Source: Ornithodoros turicata
Taxonomy: Eukaryota; Arthropoda; Arachnida; Ixodida; Argasidae
DNA: 64,000 bases
NCBI RefSeq assembly: GCF_037126465.1
Contig: NC_088202.1
Coordinates: 130,896,123 to 130,960,122 of the forward strand
Reading direction: 5' to 3'
Part shown: in pieces, positions 55,990 to 64,000 of the stretch
Numbering within the stretch: position 1 is the first letter of the stretch
Layout of the letters: every line of letters starts with the position of its first letter
Program-made: the position numbers and the translations under genes
Notes under the pieces: model-generated
What the model was told of the DNA's origin: nothing
What the model saw: the letters and a program-made list of their open reading frames with translations, nothing else
Databases searched by the model: none

Positions 55990-57010
55990 GTCATTTGTCT
56001 ATTGGGGAGAAGCTAGGGGTGCCACTAGTTGTCGAAAAATGGAACGACGGTCTCCTCTCAGCAGTGCAATACTTGTTCGTCTCCTAGTTGAGAGAGCTGC
56101 TTCTGAGGTGCTGTCAGCTTGTTCATTCCCCACGGCACCACAAAGGGATGGAACCCACTGAAGAAATAGCCTGTGTCCGGCTTCGTACAGATGCTGGTAA
56201 GCGATTAACACGTCCGTCACTAGGGGTGTGGACGAGCCTCGCATGTTCTCGATAGCTTGCAGCGCAGATTTTCAGTCGGTGAACACTGTTCATTCTCGCC
56301 GGCTAAAATCAACTATGTGTTGCAGAAATAATAGAATGGTATAGAGTTGTGCAGCTGTAGATGATGTTGGATGCGAAAGGTGTCGTCCTTGCACTACGTC
56401 TTTGGATGGTATTTCAAATGCCGTGTACGCTTGCTAATTCTGGAAGTGCCGTCCGTGTACACTTTACAGAAGTGGAAATTTTTTCTTCTACCAGAGCATA
56501 GAAATAGTCTCGAAGGACTTGAGGAGGAACTTGATCTCTTCATTCCCAAAGACCTGGAAGGTTCACGGAAATGGGCGAGACCGGCACACACCAAGGGGGT
56601 TCCTAGGGTGTTACGTCCCTCTAGGTACGAAGCCAGTGAGGCTCGAGCGTGTCATCTGCGCCACTCGATAAAAGTCACCCTCGGGGCGGTATCGAATTTT
56701 CCTGAGGACCAGGTGACGTCGACTGTGCGCATGCAGACAGAGGAAGTGCCGAGCTGTTTCCTTTTCACGTAGAAGTTCAATCGGGAGTCCTTCGGCTTCA
56801 GCCAGAACGTGCCGTGTTTCAACCGTTCTTGGAACTCCAAAGCAGCGACGAAGGCTACGAGCAAACAGACCCCGAATGGTATATAATGATGTTGTGGAAA
56901 TCCTATGCAGGACCGGAAAGTGTAAAGCACAGCCGCCCGCACAAAGGCTGTGTGAACTGCGTGGAGGGAGCGCTGATCGCAGCTCCGCTTGGCTTTGGTT
57001 TCCAGCTTAG
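55990..57010 (-). mobile_element. old I-type LINE ORF2, 3' part, frameshifted
   Basis: Reverse-strand remnants follow the order of an I/Jockey ORF2 beyond the reverse transcriptase. Near 57000 is the start of a DLSW block. A thumb-like region follows (AFVRAAVLYTF, RRCFGVPRTVE-type sequence in shifting frames at 56960-56800). RNase H pieces come last: VYTDGTS at about 56460, and FLQWVPSLCGAVGNEQADS at about 56160-56100. Multiple frame changes show it is dead. Its upstream part continues at 57875-57936 and 63320-63466 after removal of two later insertions. Confidence 0.7.
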
Positions 57011-57019
57011 ATCTGACTG

Positions 57020-57874
57020 CATAGGTGGGGAAGTTACTTTTATTTTGTAGTGCACTACCGTTACTCACTGCTTTTTCAAAAAGTAACGCGTTACTTATTC
57101 GTTACTGTTGCGGTAGTAGGTAACGCGTTACTAATGCCGTTACTTTTGCATTACTTCACCAGTTGTCCTCGTAATATGTACCATTTGTGGTTGAGTCACA
57201 TAAGTGCACTCCGCAAATCAACACAAGCAATATTGAGCACAAACAAGGGCCACACATGCACACAACTTACATGTACGATTTATTGCAACGCAGAAGTAGT
57301 TGGTGTTCAAATTTTTCATCTGTGAGCTTCGCCCGTTTGGCTGAGAGGACGTCTAATGATCAGTGAGTGCTCCTTGTCAAGGTCGATAGAGACGGTGACC
57401 TTTTATCTCACACAGTACAAATCCAGACAGCCAATCCCTTGGTACTTTGTTACTTGTTCAGAGGGTACAGGCTATTTTTCTGTCGCTATTGCCCCATTCG
57501 TCCAAAAAATACCATAGAGAGTGAAAATAGAGGTGGTAATCAAAGGTGACATCTCAACCAGGGTAGGTAAATGATAATTCTTTTGCGTTCTTCGTGGGTG
57601 CCGACGTGACACTCTTGTCATTGTTGAAAGTGAATAGAAAAAATCGGGGATTTTCCAGGATTCTGCAGGTACGGTCCTCACTCAAGCTTAGACGCTGAAG
57701 CAATGTTCCCGAACACGCAGTGACGCATAACGCCGTTACGCGTTAGTTAGTAAAAATGTAATTACGTTACTCGTTACTTTTCTCGCAAATGTAATGCGTT
57801 ACCATATTGCACTACTCGAACGTAACGCGTTACCGGTAACGCACTACTTTGTAACGCGTTACTCCCCACCTATG
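57020..57874. mobile_element. hAT-like element with GTAACGCGTTAC repeats
   Basis: Ends CATAGGTGGGGAAGTTAC and GCGTTACTCCCCACCTATG are inverted. The palindrome GTAACGCGTTAC and its variants recur many times near both ends (57080-57160 and 57725-57860), a usual hAT subterminal pattern. The flanking host DNA contains GATCTGA on both sides, a probable decayed duplication. No transposase. It interrupts the old - strand LINE between its FLGV and DLSW blocks. Confidence 0.75.
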
Positions 57875-57936
57875 GATCTGAGTTCATGACACACGCCAAG
57901 GAAGCAATGGAAACGTGCAGGCTGAAGCTTCTTGGC
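57875..57936 (-). mobile_element. old I-type LINE, FLGV segment
   Basis: On the - strand this reads AKKLQPARFHCFLGVCHELR, matching the HRFLGV block after LINE reverse transcriptase. It sits between two later insertions. Confidence 0.6.
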
Positions 57937-58057
57937 GAAAACGAACATTGCACGAGGAAGGAAGTCGAAGGTGTTTTGCCAGCGCTGCGAATTTAGGCTT
58001 CGAACCACTATATAAATCCCCAGATAAGATTCCTAACCTTCCTTCACGGTCAGCAAC

Positions 58058-59494
58058 GTGCTGTCGGAGGAGGAGATGGACGACGCGCCTCGGTGCAGAA
58101 GCCCAGGAGCTCCTGTCACCCAAGGTATCGACACGAACGGGGGGCCCTGTGTGACTCACCGCAGTTCACCGGCCGGAAGGCAACCGGTGAAGCGTCTGCG
58201 GCAAGAAGATGAGAATTCTGAGGACCCATTGGAGAAGCTATCCTCAGAGGACACCGAAATAGTCGAGGAAATAGTCGAGGATGACGATCCTCGCCCTTTT
58301 GAGGTCGTGACATATAAGAAGAATCGTCCCACTGGTATACCCATTATTTTCAAGCCTGCAGTCCTTGGTCGCTCTCTACGGGAGGTCAACCCAAACCAAA
58401 TCGCTGGCGACATCGTGAAACGAAGCCAAGAGAAGGTTTTGTCGCATCGCCTTACTAAAGATGGGGCGCTTGTGGTCAACGTTGCGTCCGAGGGTTCAGC
58501 GAAGAGCCTATTAGGTCTTACGGTAATTGCTGGGATCGAAGTGGAAGCCTCCGTCCCGCCATCGTATCTGAGAACAATGGGGCGGATTGACAACGTCCCC
58601 AAGTGGTACACCGAAGACCAGCTTATAGAATATCTTCATCCGTATGGAGTGACACATGTCAAGCGTGAAGTTGTGTTTTCGCGTGAGGAAGATGGTTCTT
58701 CCAAGAAATACTCCAAGGCAAGCGTGATTCTAACCTTTGCAGAGGGACATCCACTCCCACAGGACGTACCCTTGGGATTTACCAGTCATCCGGTACAGGA
58801 GTACATCGCTCCACCAGTACAGTGCTACAACTGTCAGCGTTTTGGTCATTACGCTCGGGACTGCCGAGGCGGTCAGCACTGCAAGATATGTTCTGGACCG
58901 CACGACTTCAAAGAATGTACATCCAAGAGAGAACCAAGGTGCGCCAACTGTGGAGGACCCCACACAGCCACATACGGGGCATGCAGAGTGGCAAAAGCCG
59001 CATACGCTAATAGGACGCAGAAGGCAACGAGTGCTGCAGTTCGAGCTGACAAGTGTGCAAATCCCGATTTCGTCCGGTTAGTTGAAAACCCTACGCCAAT
59101 GCCTCGAACCAAATGCAACCAGACACGTCAGAATCATGCTCAGGCACCTGGTTCTGGCAAAAAGAAAAGTTACGCCTTTGTTGCTGATGGAAGCAGCAGG
59201 GAAAGTTGCGAGAAACATCCGATGTCTCCAACCGCTGGTCACAGCCAGCAAGTGGCTCCCACGAGTAGCACTGCGTCGCCCCGTCGACCTCGGCAGCGGC
59301 TCTCCACCAAAGCAAGCGCCCCGATAAATTTCGACGCACTTGTTTCTTTACTCTTTGTTGCTGTGCGAGCTATTCTGCGTTCTCTGCCTTCAGCATCAGC
59401 GAATCTACCAGAAGTGCAGGCGTTGCTGTCTCTGGAGCCATTGTTCGACTTTCATTCCTCCGCGGCTCTCCTGAACGCCGGCGATGGAAAGTGA
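58058..59494 (+). CDS. LINE ORF1, Gag-like zinc-knuckle protein
   Basis: 478 codons encoding the RNA-binding protein of the I-type LINE, which packages element RNA. The N-terminal third is acidic and disordered. Residues about 90-255 resemble the RRM-like part of Jockey/I ORF1 (PFEVVTYKKNRPTGIPIIFK, then TMGRIDNVPKWYTEDQLIEY). Three cysteine knuckles follow at about 249-305: CYNCQRFGHYARDC, CKICSGPHDFKEC and CANCGGPHTATYGAC. The tail is Ser/Pro-rich. Met7 (58076) is an equally possible start. The stop codon overlaps the ORF2 start within ATGGAAAGTGA. Confidence 0.9.
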   Translation: MLSEEEMDDAPRCRSPGAPVTQGIDTNGGPCVTHRSSPAGRQPVKRLRQEDENSEDPLEKLSSEDTEIVEEIVEDDDPRPFEVVTYKKNRPTGIPIIFKPAVLGRSLREVNPNQIAGDIVKRSQEKVLSHRLTKDGALVVNVASEGSAKSLLGLTVIAGIEVEASVPPSYLRTMGRIDNVPKWYTEDQLIEYLHPYGVTHVKREVVFSREEDGSSKKYSKASVILTFAEGHPLPQDVPLGFTSHPVQEYIAPPVQCYNCQRFGHYARDCRGGQHCKICSGPHDFKECTSKREPRCANCGGPHTATYGACRVAKAAYANRTQKATSAAVRADKCANPDFVRLVENPTPMPRTKCNQTRQNHAQAPGSGKKKSYAFVADGSSRESCEKHPMSPTAGHSQQVAPTSSTASPRRPRQRLSTKASAPINFDALVSLLFVAVRAILRSLPSASANLPEVQALLSLEPLFDFHSSAALLNAGDGK

Positions 59495-62400
59495 ATATAA
59501 AAGGACTACCATTTTTCAGTGGAACTGTAATGGGCTAAGCTCTAAGTTGGGCGATTTCCGGAACTTCGTGTATCGGCATCGGTTTCCGATCCTTGCGCTC
59601 AGTGAACCTAACGTTAGCCCGACGTTCAGACTGTCGAACTATGTCCTGTACAGTTCCCAACGAGTTTCCGGTGTAAGTCGGGCTATGTTAGCAGTCCGAA
59701 AGGACGTACCATCAGGAGACTTGAAAGTGTCCAGTGACGAGCATTTCGAACATGTACAGTGTTGTGTATTGATGAATAACCGACGGGTGACTGTCGCCAG
59801 TGTATACATCTCCCCGAGCGTCCGTATATCCGAAGACCAGGTTAGAGGTTTTTTTATGGACCTTCCCGTACCCTTCATCGTATGTGGCGACTTTAACGCC
59901 CACAGCGTTGTCTGGGGAAGCGCCCGGTCTGACGGGCGAGGGCAGATCGTTGAACGGTGCTTAGAGGAAGTCAGGGCCATATGTGTTAACGATGGATCAC
60001 CCACCTTCTATAGAGGCCCAAGGTACAAGAGCTGTCTCGATGTCACCTTCTGTTCTGAGGACCAAGCGCAGCACCTACATTGGGCAACTAACTTGGAGTC
60101 CATGGGGAGCGATCATGTACCAGTGCTTATTTCACATTCATTAATGGCTACCCGAAGCCACAGAGTGCGGGTCACAGATTGGAAGCTATTTGAAATAGAA
60201 GCGGATGCCACAGTCCAGCGTGCTGCCAACATCGCAGCCTTTGAGGCCCAGATATCTGCTACGGTGGACAAAGTGACAATCCTCACTTCAGCCCCAAGAG
60301 CACACCAGTCTGTGGACGTTGAGTACCAACGTCTACGGGCAATTCGACGCCGTGCCGAGCGCCGTTTCCGTAGAACTGGCCGTATCGAAGATTACAAAGA
60401 GGCCTGTAGGGTTAAAGTCATTATCCGCAGACATCTGGGGAAGCTTTCCTCCAAACGGTGGAAATCTTTCTGTGAAACATTAAACCCACATGCCACTACA
60501 GGACACATGTGGCGAATTGTGAAAGGCTTAGGAGCACCGGTGAGTCAGCTTTTTCCATTCCGCGCTCTTACCGTGCATCATGGTACGTCAGAAACAGCTG
60601 CTGGAGAAGAATTTTGCGCGTTACTCCTAAAACCATCGACAGCGCCCCTAACTTCTGGGTACAAGGTGTCAACGCAAGAGGCACTTTGCGCTGTCGACTT
60701 AAACCACAATGCTGAAGATACTGCGATGGATCTTGACTTCACCCCTCAGGAGCTGGAAACAGCCATTCAAGCGTGCAATCGCCGGTCGTCCCCGGGCCCG
60801 GATGGTGTATCGTACCAAATGATAATGCATCTTGGCCATGTGGCTCGGAATGTATTGCTTCGGTTGATGAATGACCAATGGCAAAAGGGAACTATCCCTG
60901 AGGGCTGGAAGGTATCGCGAGCAATACCTATTCTGAAGCCGGGGAAAGCACCAAGTCAAATAGACTCGTTTCGCCCAATAAGCTTGACAAGTTGCTTGTG
61001 CAAGATTATGGAACGTATTATCTTATCTCGGATTGAGTGGTATTTGGAATCTCGCAATCGTCTGCCGAAAGAGATGGCGGGGTTCCGAAGAGGAAGGTGT
61101 ACAATGGATTGCGTACTGGACCTAGTATCAACAGTTGAACAGGAGCGATTGGGTGGACAATTGACTGCAGCTGTGTTCCTTGACATCAAAAGGGCGTATG
61201 ACACTGCAAGTCACCCTCATGTTCTGCATGGCCTCTACTCCCTCAGCATAAGGGGGCGAGCGCTGAGGTGGATTGCTAACTATTTAAGTGGCCGGGCGGT
61301 GTTCATGCGTACCAGCACCGGGGATACACAGAAACACTCAGTGACCGCAGGAGTGCCGCAGGGAGCAGTACTCAGTCCCATGCTTTTTAATGCCCTACTG
61401 GCGACACTCCCGTCCCTGTTACCACGAGGTGTACGTCTGAGTATGTATGCCTATGACTTATGTCTGTGGTCGTCCGGGAAACAGTGGCCAGCTCTTCGTA
61501 CACGTCTTCAGGAGGCACTAGACAAAGTTACCATCTTCTTGTCTCAACGGGGCATGGATGTGTCGTTAGAGAAAACAGTAGTGATGCCGTTCACGAGGAA
61601 ACGTTTACCGAACTTTCAGCTTCATGTCAATGGTCAACAACTCCGAAGAGTAACACATCACAGGTTCCTTGGGGTCATCGTGGACAGAGCTCTGTCCTGG
61701 TCAGCCGAAGTTCAGCGCATAAAGGAGAAAGCTACATCCGTCGTTAATGTCATGCGCTACATCGCAGGCAGTCGATGGGGAGCGTCTCCGACGGCTATGC
61801 TCGGTCTGCATCATTCACTAATTCGTCAGATGTTGGCGTACTCCCTGCCACTTCTACAAGGTCTGTGTCCCACCTCAGAATCTATCCTCGAGAGTGTGGT
61901 TGCAAGGAGCCTAAAAGTGTGCTTGGGGGTTCATCGGTCAGCTTCTAACCAGCTCACAGTTGCAGAAGCGAAGGAACCTCCGGTACCAGCTCTAACAGTT
62001 CAGGAATCACTTCGTCACTTCATCCGACTGTCAACGCGTCATCGTCGGCACCACCTTGTTGAAGCAATTAATAAGAGAGATAATTCCACTTTTCACCAGG
62101 CCATTCTGCCATACCGAGGCATCTCACCATCATATAAACGCATTCCAGCATCGCCTTTGCCATGGTGGAGTTTTGTGCCTCTCAGAGTCAATGCAGAAGT
62201 TCCAGGCCTTTCGTCGAAGAAGTCCTCACCCCCTTGCATGCAGCGACAGCTGAGCTTAGAATTGATCCAACGTCTGGATGATCGCACGGCGGTATATACG
62301 GATGGCTCCACAATATCGACAGGATCCGCCTGTGCCTTCGTTGTACCAGCGTCGAATACTGCGCGCAGTGCTCGACTATCGCATCGTACTTCATCGACAG

Positions 62401-63158
62401 CAGCAGAGCTACACGCTCTTCTTCTAGCCATAGAGCATATCTCGTGCGCGCCTTCCCAGGGAAAATGGGTGATTTTCTGTGATTCTAAAGCCGCTTTACA
62501 GACCCTTATGACACCGGGTACACACCACCTCTCAGCTCCTGTACTGAATGACATACTAGTAGCGCACCAAAAAGCAGTGATCGCTGGCCATGACGTGATT
62601 TTCCGGTGGATACCTGGCCACTGTGGGATCACCGGACATGATGCGGCCGATCACAACGCCGGGAAAGCACATGGAAATAGTACATTCCGCAGTGTTTACT
62701 TCACGAAGGTGGACGCCAAGAGTGCCTTAAAGTCTCTGAGCCATAAGCTGTCAAAAGATCAATGGTTTTGTGGCGAGGCTGGATCTTCCCTTCTGCACCG
62801 GGTTGACCCCGAACTAGCTCTGGTCCTCCCAACATCCATGCCACGGCAGATTACGTCATTGTTTCACAGGCTCCGGCTCAATGTACCATACAGTGCAAGA
62901 CTCCTGTACAGGCTTGGGAAGGCGGACTCTCCTAATTGTCCAGTCTGTGGCTCAATCGAAGACGTCGAACATATTATAGTTACGTGCCCAAGATACTCTG
63001 AGTGTCGTGACAGACTTGTAGCCGCGTTAGGCCGAGTTGACAATCGACCCTTCGGAGTGCAGAAGGTGCTGGGCCCATGGCCAATGAGCACTCAGCTGCC
63101 AGCTTTGCGAGCCGTTACACAGTTTTTAAGGGACACCAAGCTGTTAGATGGGCTATGA
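59484..63158 (+). CDS. LINE ORF2: endonuclease, reverse transcriptase, RNase H
   Basis: 1224 codons. Residues 1-225 are an AP-type endonuclease (FQWNCNGLSSK, LALSEPNV, VCGDFNAHS, SDHVPVL) with its key residues visible. The reverse transcriptase spans about 430-700: PGPDGVSYQ, FRPISLTSC, AVFLDIKRAYD with the first catalytic Asp, and GVPQGAVLSP. The C box reads MYAYDLCLW, so the first Asp of the YADD pair is Tyr657 (codon TAT at 61452-61454). RNase H (about 930-1070) keeps YTDGS, TAAELHALL, FCDSKAAL and WIPGHCGITGHDAAD. A final knuckle is CPVCGSIEDVEHIIVTCPRY. The frame is open throughout. With Tyr in the metal-binding pair, polymerase activity of this copy is doubtful. Confidence 0.94.
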   Translation: MESEYKRTTIFQWNCNGLSSKLGDFRNFVYRHRFPILALSEPNVSPTFRLSNYVLYSSQRVSGVSRAMLAVRKDVPSGDLKVSSDEHFEHVQCCVLMNNRRVTVASVYISPSVRISEDQVRGFFMDLPVPFIVCGDFNAHSVVWGSARSDGRGQIVERCLEEVRAICVNDGSPTFYRGPRYKSCLDVTFCSEDQAQHLHWATNLESMGSDHVPVLISHSLMATRSHRVRVTDWKLFEIEADATVQRAANIAAFEAQISATVDKVTILTSAPRAHQSVDVEYQRLRAIRRRAERRFRRTGRIEDYKEACRVKVIIRRHLGKLSSKRWKSFCETLNPHATTGHMWRIVKGLGAPVSQLFPFRALTVHHGTSETAAGEEFCALLLKPSTAPLTSGYKVSTQEALCAVDLNHNAEDTAMDLDFTPQELETAIQACNRRSSPGPDGVSYQMIMHLGHVARNVLLRLMNDQWQKGTIPEGWKVSRAIPILKPGKAPSQIDSFRPISLTSCLCKIMERIILSRIEWYLESRNRLPKEMAGFRRGRCTMDCVLDLVSTVEQERLGGQLTAAVFLDIKRAYDTASHPHVLHGLYSLSIRGRALRWIANYLSGRAVFMRTSTGDTQKHSVTAGVPQGAVLSPMLFNALLATLPSLLPRGVRLSMYAYDLCLWSSGKQWPALRTRLQEALDKVTIFLSQRGMDVSLEKTVVMPFTRKRLPNFQLHVNGQQLRRVTHHRFLGVIVDRALSWSAEVQRIKEKATSVVNVMRYIAGSRWGASPTAMLGLHHSLIRQMLAYSLPLLQGLCPTSESILESVVARSLKVCLGVHRSASNQLTVAEAKEPPVPALTVQESLRHFIRLSTRHRRHHLVEAINKRDNSTFHQAILPYRGISPSYKRIPASPLPWWSFVPLRVNAEVPGLSSKKSSPPCMQRQLSLELIQRLDDRTAVYTDGSTISTGSACAFVVPASNTARSARLSHRTSSTAAELHALLLAIEHISCAPSQGKWVIFCDSKAALQTLMTPGTHHLSAPVLNDILVAHQKAVIAGHDVIFRWIPGHCGITGHDAADHNAGKAHGNSTFRSVYFTKVDAKSALKSLSHKLSKDQWFCGEAGSSLLHRVDPELALVLPTSMPRQITSLFHRLRLNVPYSARLLYRLGKADSPNCPVCGSIEDVEHIIVTCPRYSECRDRLVAALGRVDNRPFGVQKVLGPWPMSTQLPALRAVTQFLRDTKLLDGL

Positions 63159-63319
63159 CCTGTCTGTGGCGTTCGTCGCCGCTTCGCGACATCTCCAGTG
63201 GGTGATGGTGGATGTGTCTGGAATTCCTTTCCTTAGGTGATCTGGGGTAGCCGGCCCTCGTGATGAGGGCTACAATCCCCATTTTTTTCTTTTCTTTTCT
63301 TTCAATCAATCATTCAATC

Positions 63320-63466
63320 AAGCTTCTTGGCACCGACACACAAAGGGACATTTGTCATTGCTTTGCGTGTGAACAGGAGTTCGACGCACATTTCGGGTGG
63401 AAGGTCCATCCCAATTTGCGTGATGTACTGGTGGATGTTTTTAAAGCCAGTTGCAAGCGGCGCTGA
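63320..63466 (-). mobile_element. old I-type LINE, reverse-transcriptase tail segment
   Basis: On the - strand: HQYITQIGMDLPPEMCVEL, then LFTRKAMTN and LCVGAKKLQP. This matches the block between the RT C box and FLGV (QRGMDVSLEKTVVMPFTRKR in the intact LINE). It continues the remnant at 57936-57875, confirming that the intact LINE inserted here. Confidence 0.65.
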
Positions 63467-64000
63467 GTTGCAAGGAAAAGAAAGTAGAGCACATAGACTC
63501 AGTCATGTAGGCAGTCAATTTGGTTCACGGAGTCTTTCCACTTGATAAATGTCTACACTGTTCCTGATGTGTTGCACCAACAGCTGTCCCTTCTCCCCGA
63601 TATCTTTGAAACGGTAGAGCATGGCTTTTTATGATGCCATATCCCACTAGTGCTTTTGACTAGTGCGGCGCAATTTTTAAGTTCCCAACAGTCTATTGGG
63701 CCACTGTTAATTGCTTTGAGCCACTGCCAGTAGCAGGCGAAATGTTGGCACTCACGTCGTGTTTGAAAAGTCTGTTACAGGGAGCCAGACCGTGTGGCAT
63801 CACTTCCGCTTTGCTGCCAGTACACTGTATAATACTCTGTAAGAAATGGAATCTCTGCGCCATATTGGAATGGAACATCACACCAGGAATAAAATTTGAC
63901 CACGACAGGATTCTCCTCGTACCTCCATAGGTAGTTTACTTTACCTCCATAGGTGGTACTTCATTTACTTGATGACAATACTAACGTATTGCTACGTATT
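63467..64000. other. window end, no gene recognised
   Basis: No coding region was recognised. 63920-63983 carries two variants of the CCTCCATAGGTAGT repeat also found at 54722-54800. Confidence 0.4.

Larger units (their letters stand above)
57937..63319 (+). mobile_element. full-length I-type LINE with 12-bp duplication
   Basis: A 5.38-kb non-LTR retrotransposon between perfect copies of AAGCTTCTTGGC (57925-57936 and 63320-63331). Layout: a 5' leader of about 120 bp, ORF1 (58058-59494), ORF2 (59484-63158) overlapping by 11 nt, and a 160-bp 3' region ending in a pyrimidine stretch and CAAT/TCAAT repeats. Short-repeat tails instead of poly(A) are usual in I-clade elements. RNase H in ORF2 and zinc knuckles in ORF1 support the I/Jockey group. 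Both frames are open and the duplication is intact, so insertion is recent, but the reverse transcriptase has an active-site substitution. Confidence 0.93.

Noticed and set aside
1..64000. CRISPR arrays, operons or other prokaryotic systems
   Set aside because: No regular spaced direct repeats and no contiguous bacterial-type genes; all recognised genes are intron-bearing.

Overview
The window is eukaryotic nuclear DNA. It has short coding exons with GT-AG introns, AATAAA/ATTAAA polyadenylation signals and very dense transposable elements. Arthropod-type I/Jockey LINEs, tRNA-derived SINEs ending in CAC or CCT triplets, and many hAT- and pogo/Tigger-like miniature elements point to an arachnid. 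A tick is my best guess, by recollection of similar SINEs in tick genomes; no search was possible.

Four intact protein-coding genes can be reconstructed exon by exon with consistent reading phase. (1) PRPF3, the U4/U6 snRNP splicing factor, + strand, 15652-38314, 17 coding exons, 643 aa. (2) KTI12, a P-loop tRNA-modification factor, - strand, 44453-41118, 9 exons, 268 aa. (3) DUT, dUTP pyrophosphatase, + strand, 44598-48186, 6 exons, 148 aa. (4) An isochorismatase-domain hydrolase (ISOC1/2 type), - strand, 49552-48423, 5 exons, 196 aa. KTI12 and DUT are head to head across 144 bp, and DUT and the ISOC gene converge tail to tail with probably overlapping 3' ends, so 41-49.6 kb is a compact housekeeping cluster. 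A fifth locus on the - strand (11047-5360) is a four-exon M20-peptidase (PM20D2-like) copy with a frameshift and lost active-site residues, probably a pseudogene or pseudoenzyme. A possible small frameshifted gene lies at 4870-4426.

The rest is largely transposons. 0-15 kb holds SINE copies, LINE RNase H fragments, fold-backs and hAT miniature elements around the M20 remnant. 15-38 kb is the PRPF3 gene, whose introns hold hAT-like elements (8-bp target duplications), pogo/Tigger-like elements (TA duplications, one with a transposase fragment) and a LINE 3' end. 38.5-41.0 kb holds a hAT-like element (perfect 8-bp duplication) carrying a young, internally deleted Ty3/gypsy element with 154-bp LTRs. 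50-55 kb has no recognisable gene and holds fold-back elements. 55.9-63.5 kb is an old I-type LINE on the - strand, interrupted by a hAT-like element and by a full-length I-type LINE (57937-63319) with a 12-bp target duplication; that LINE's two ORFs are open but the reverse-transcriptase YADD box reads YAYD.

Exon coordinates were read by eye from splice sites, phase and remembered family sequence; they need transcript confirmation.
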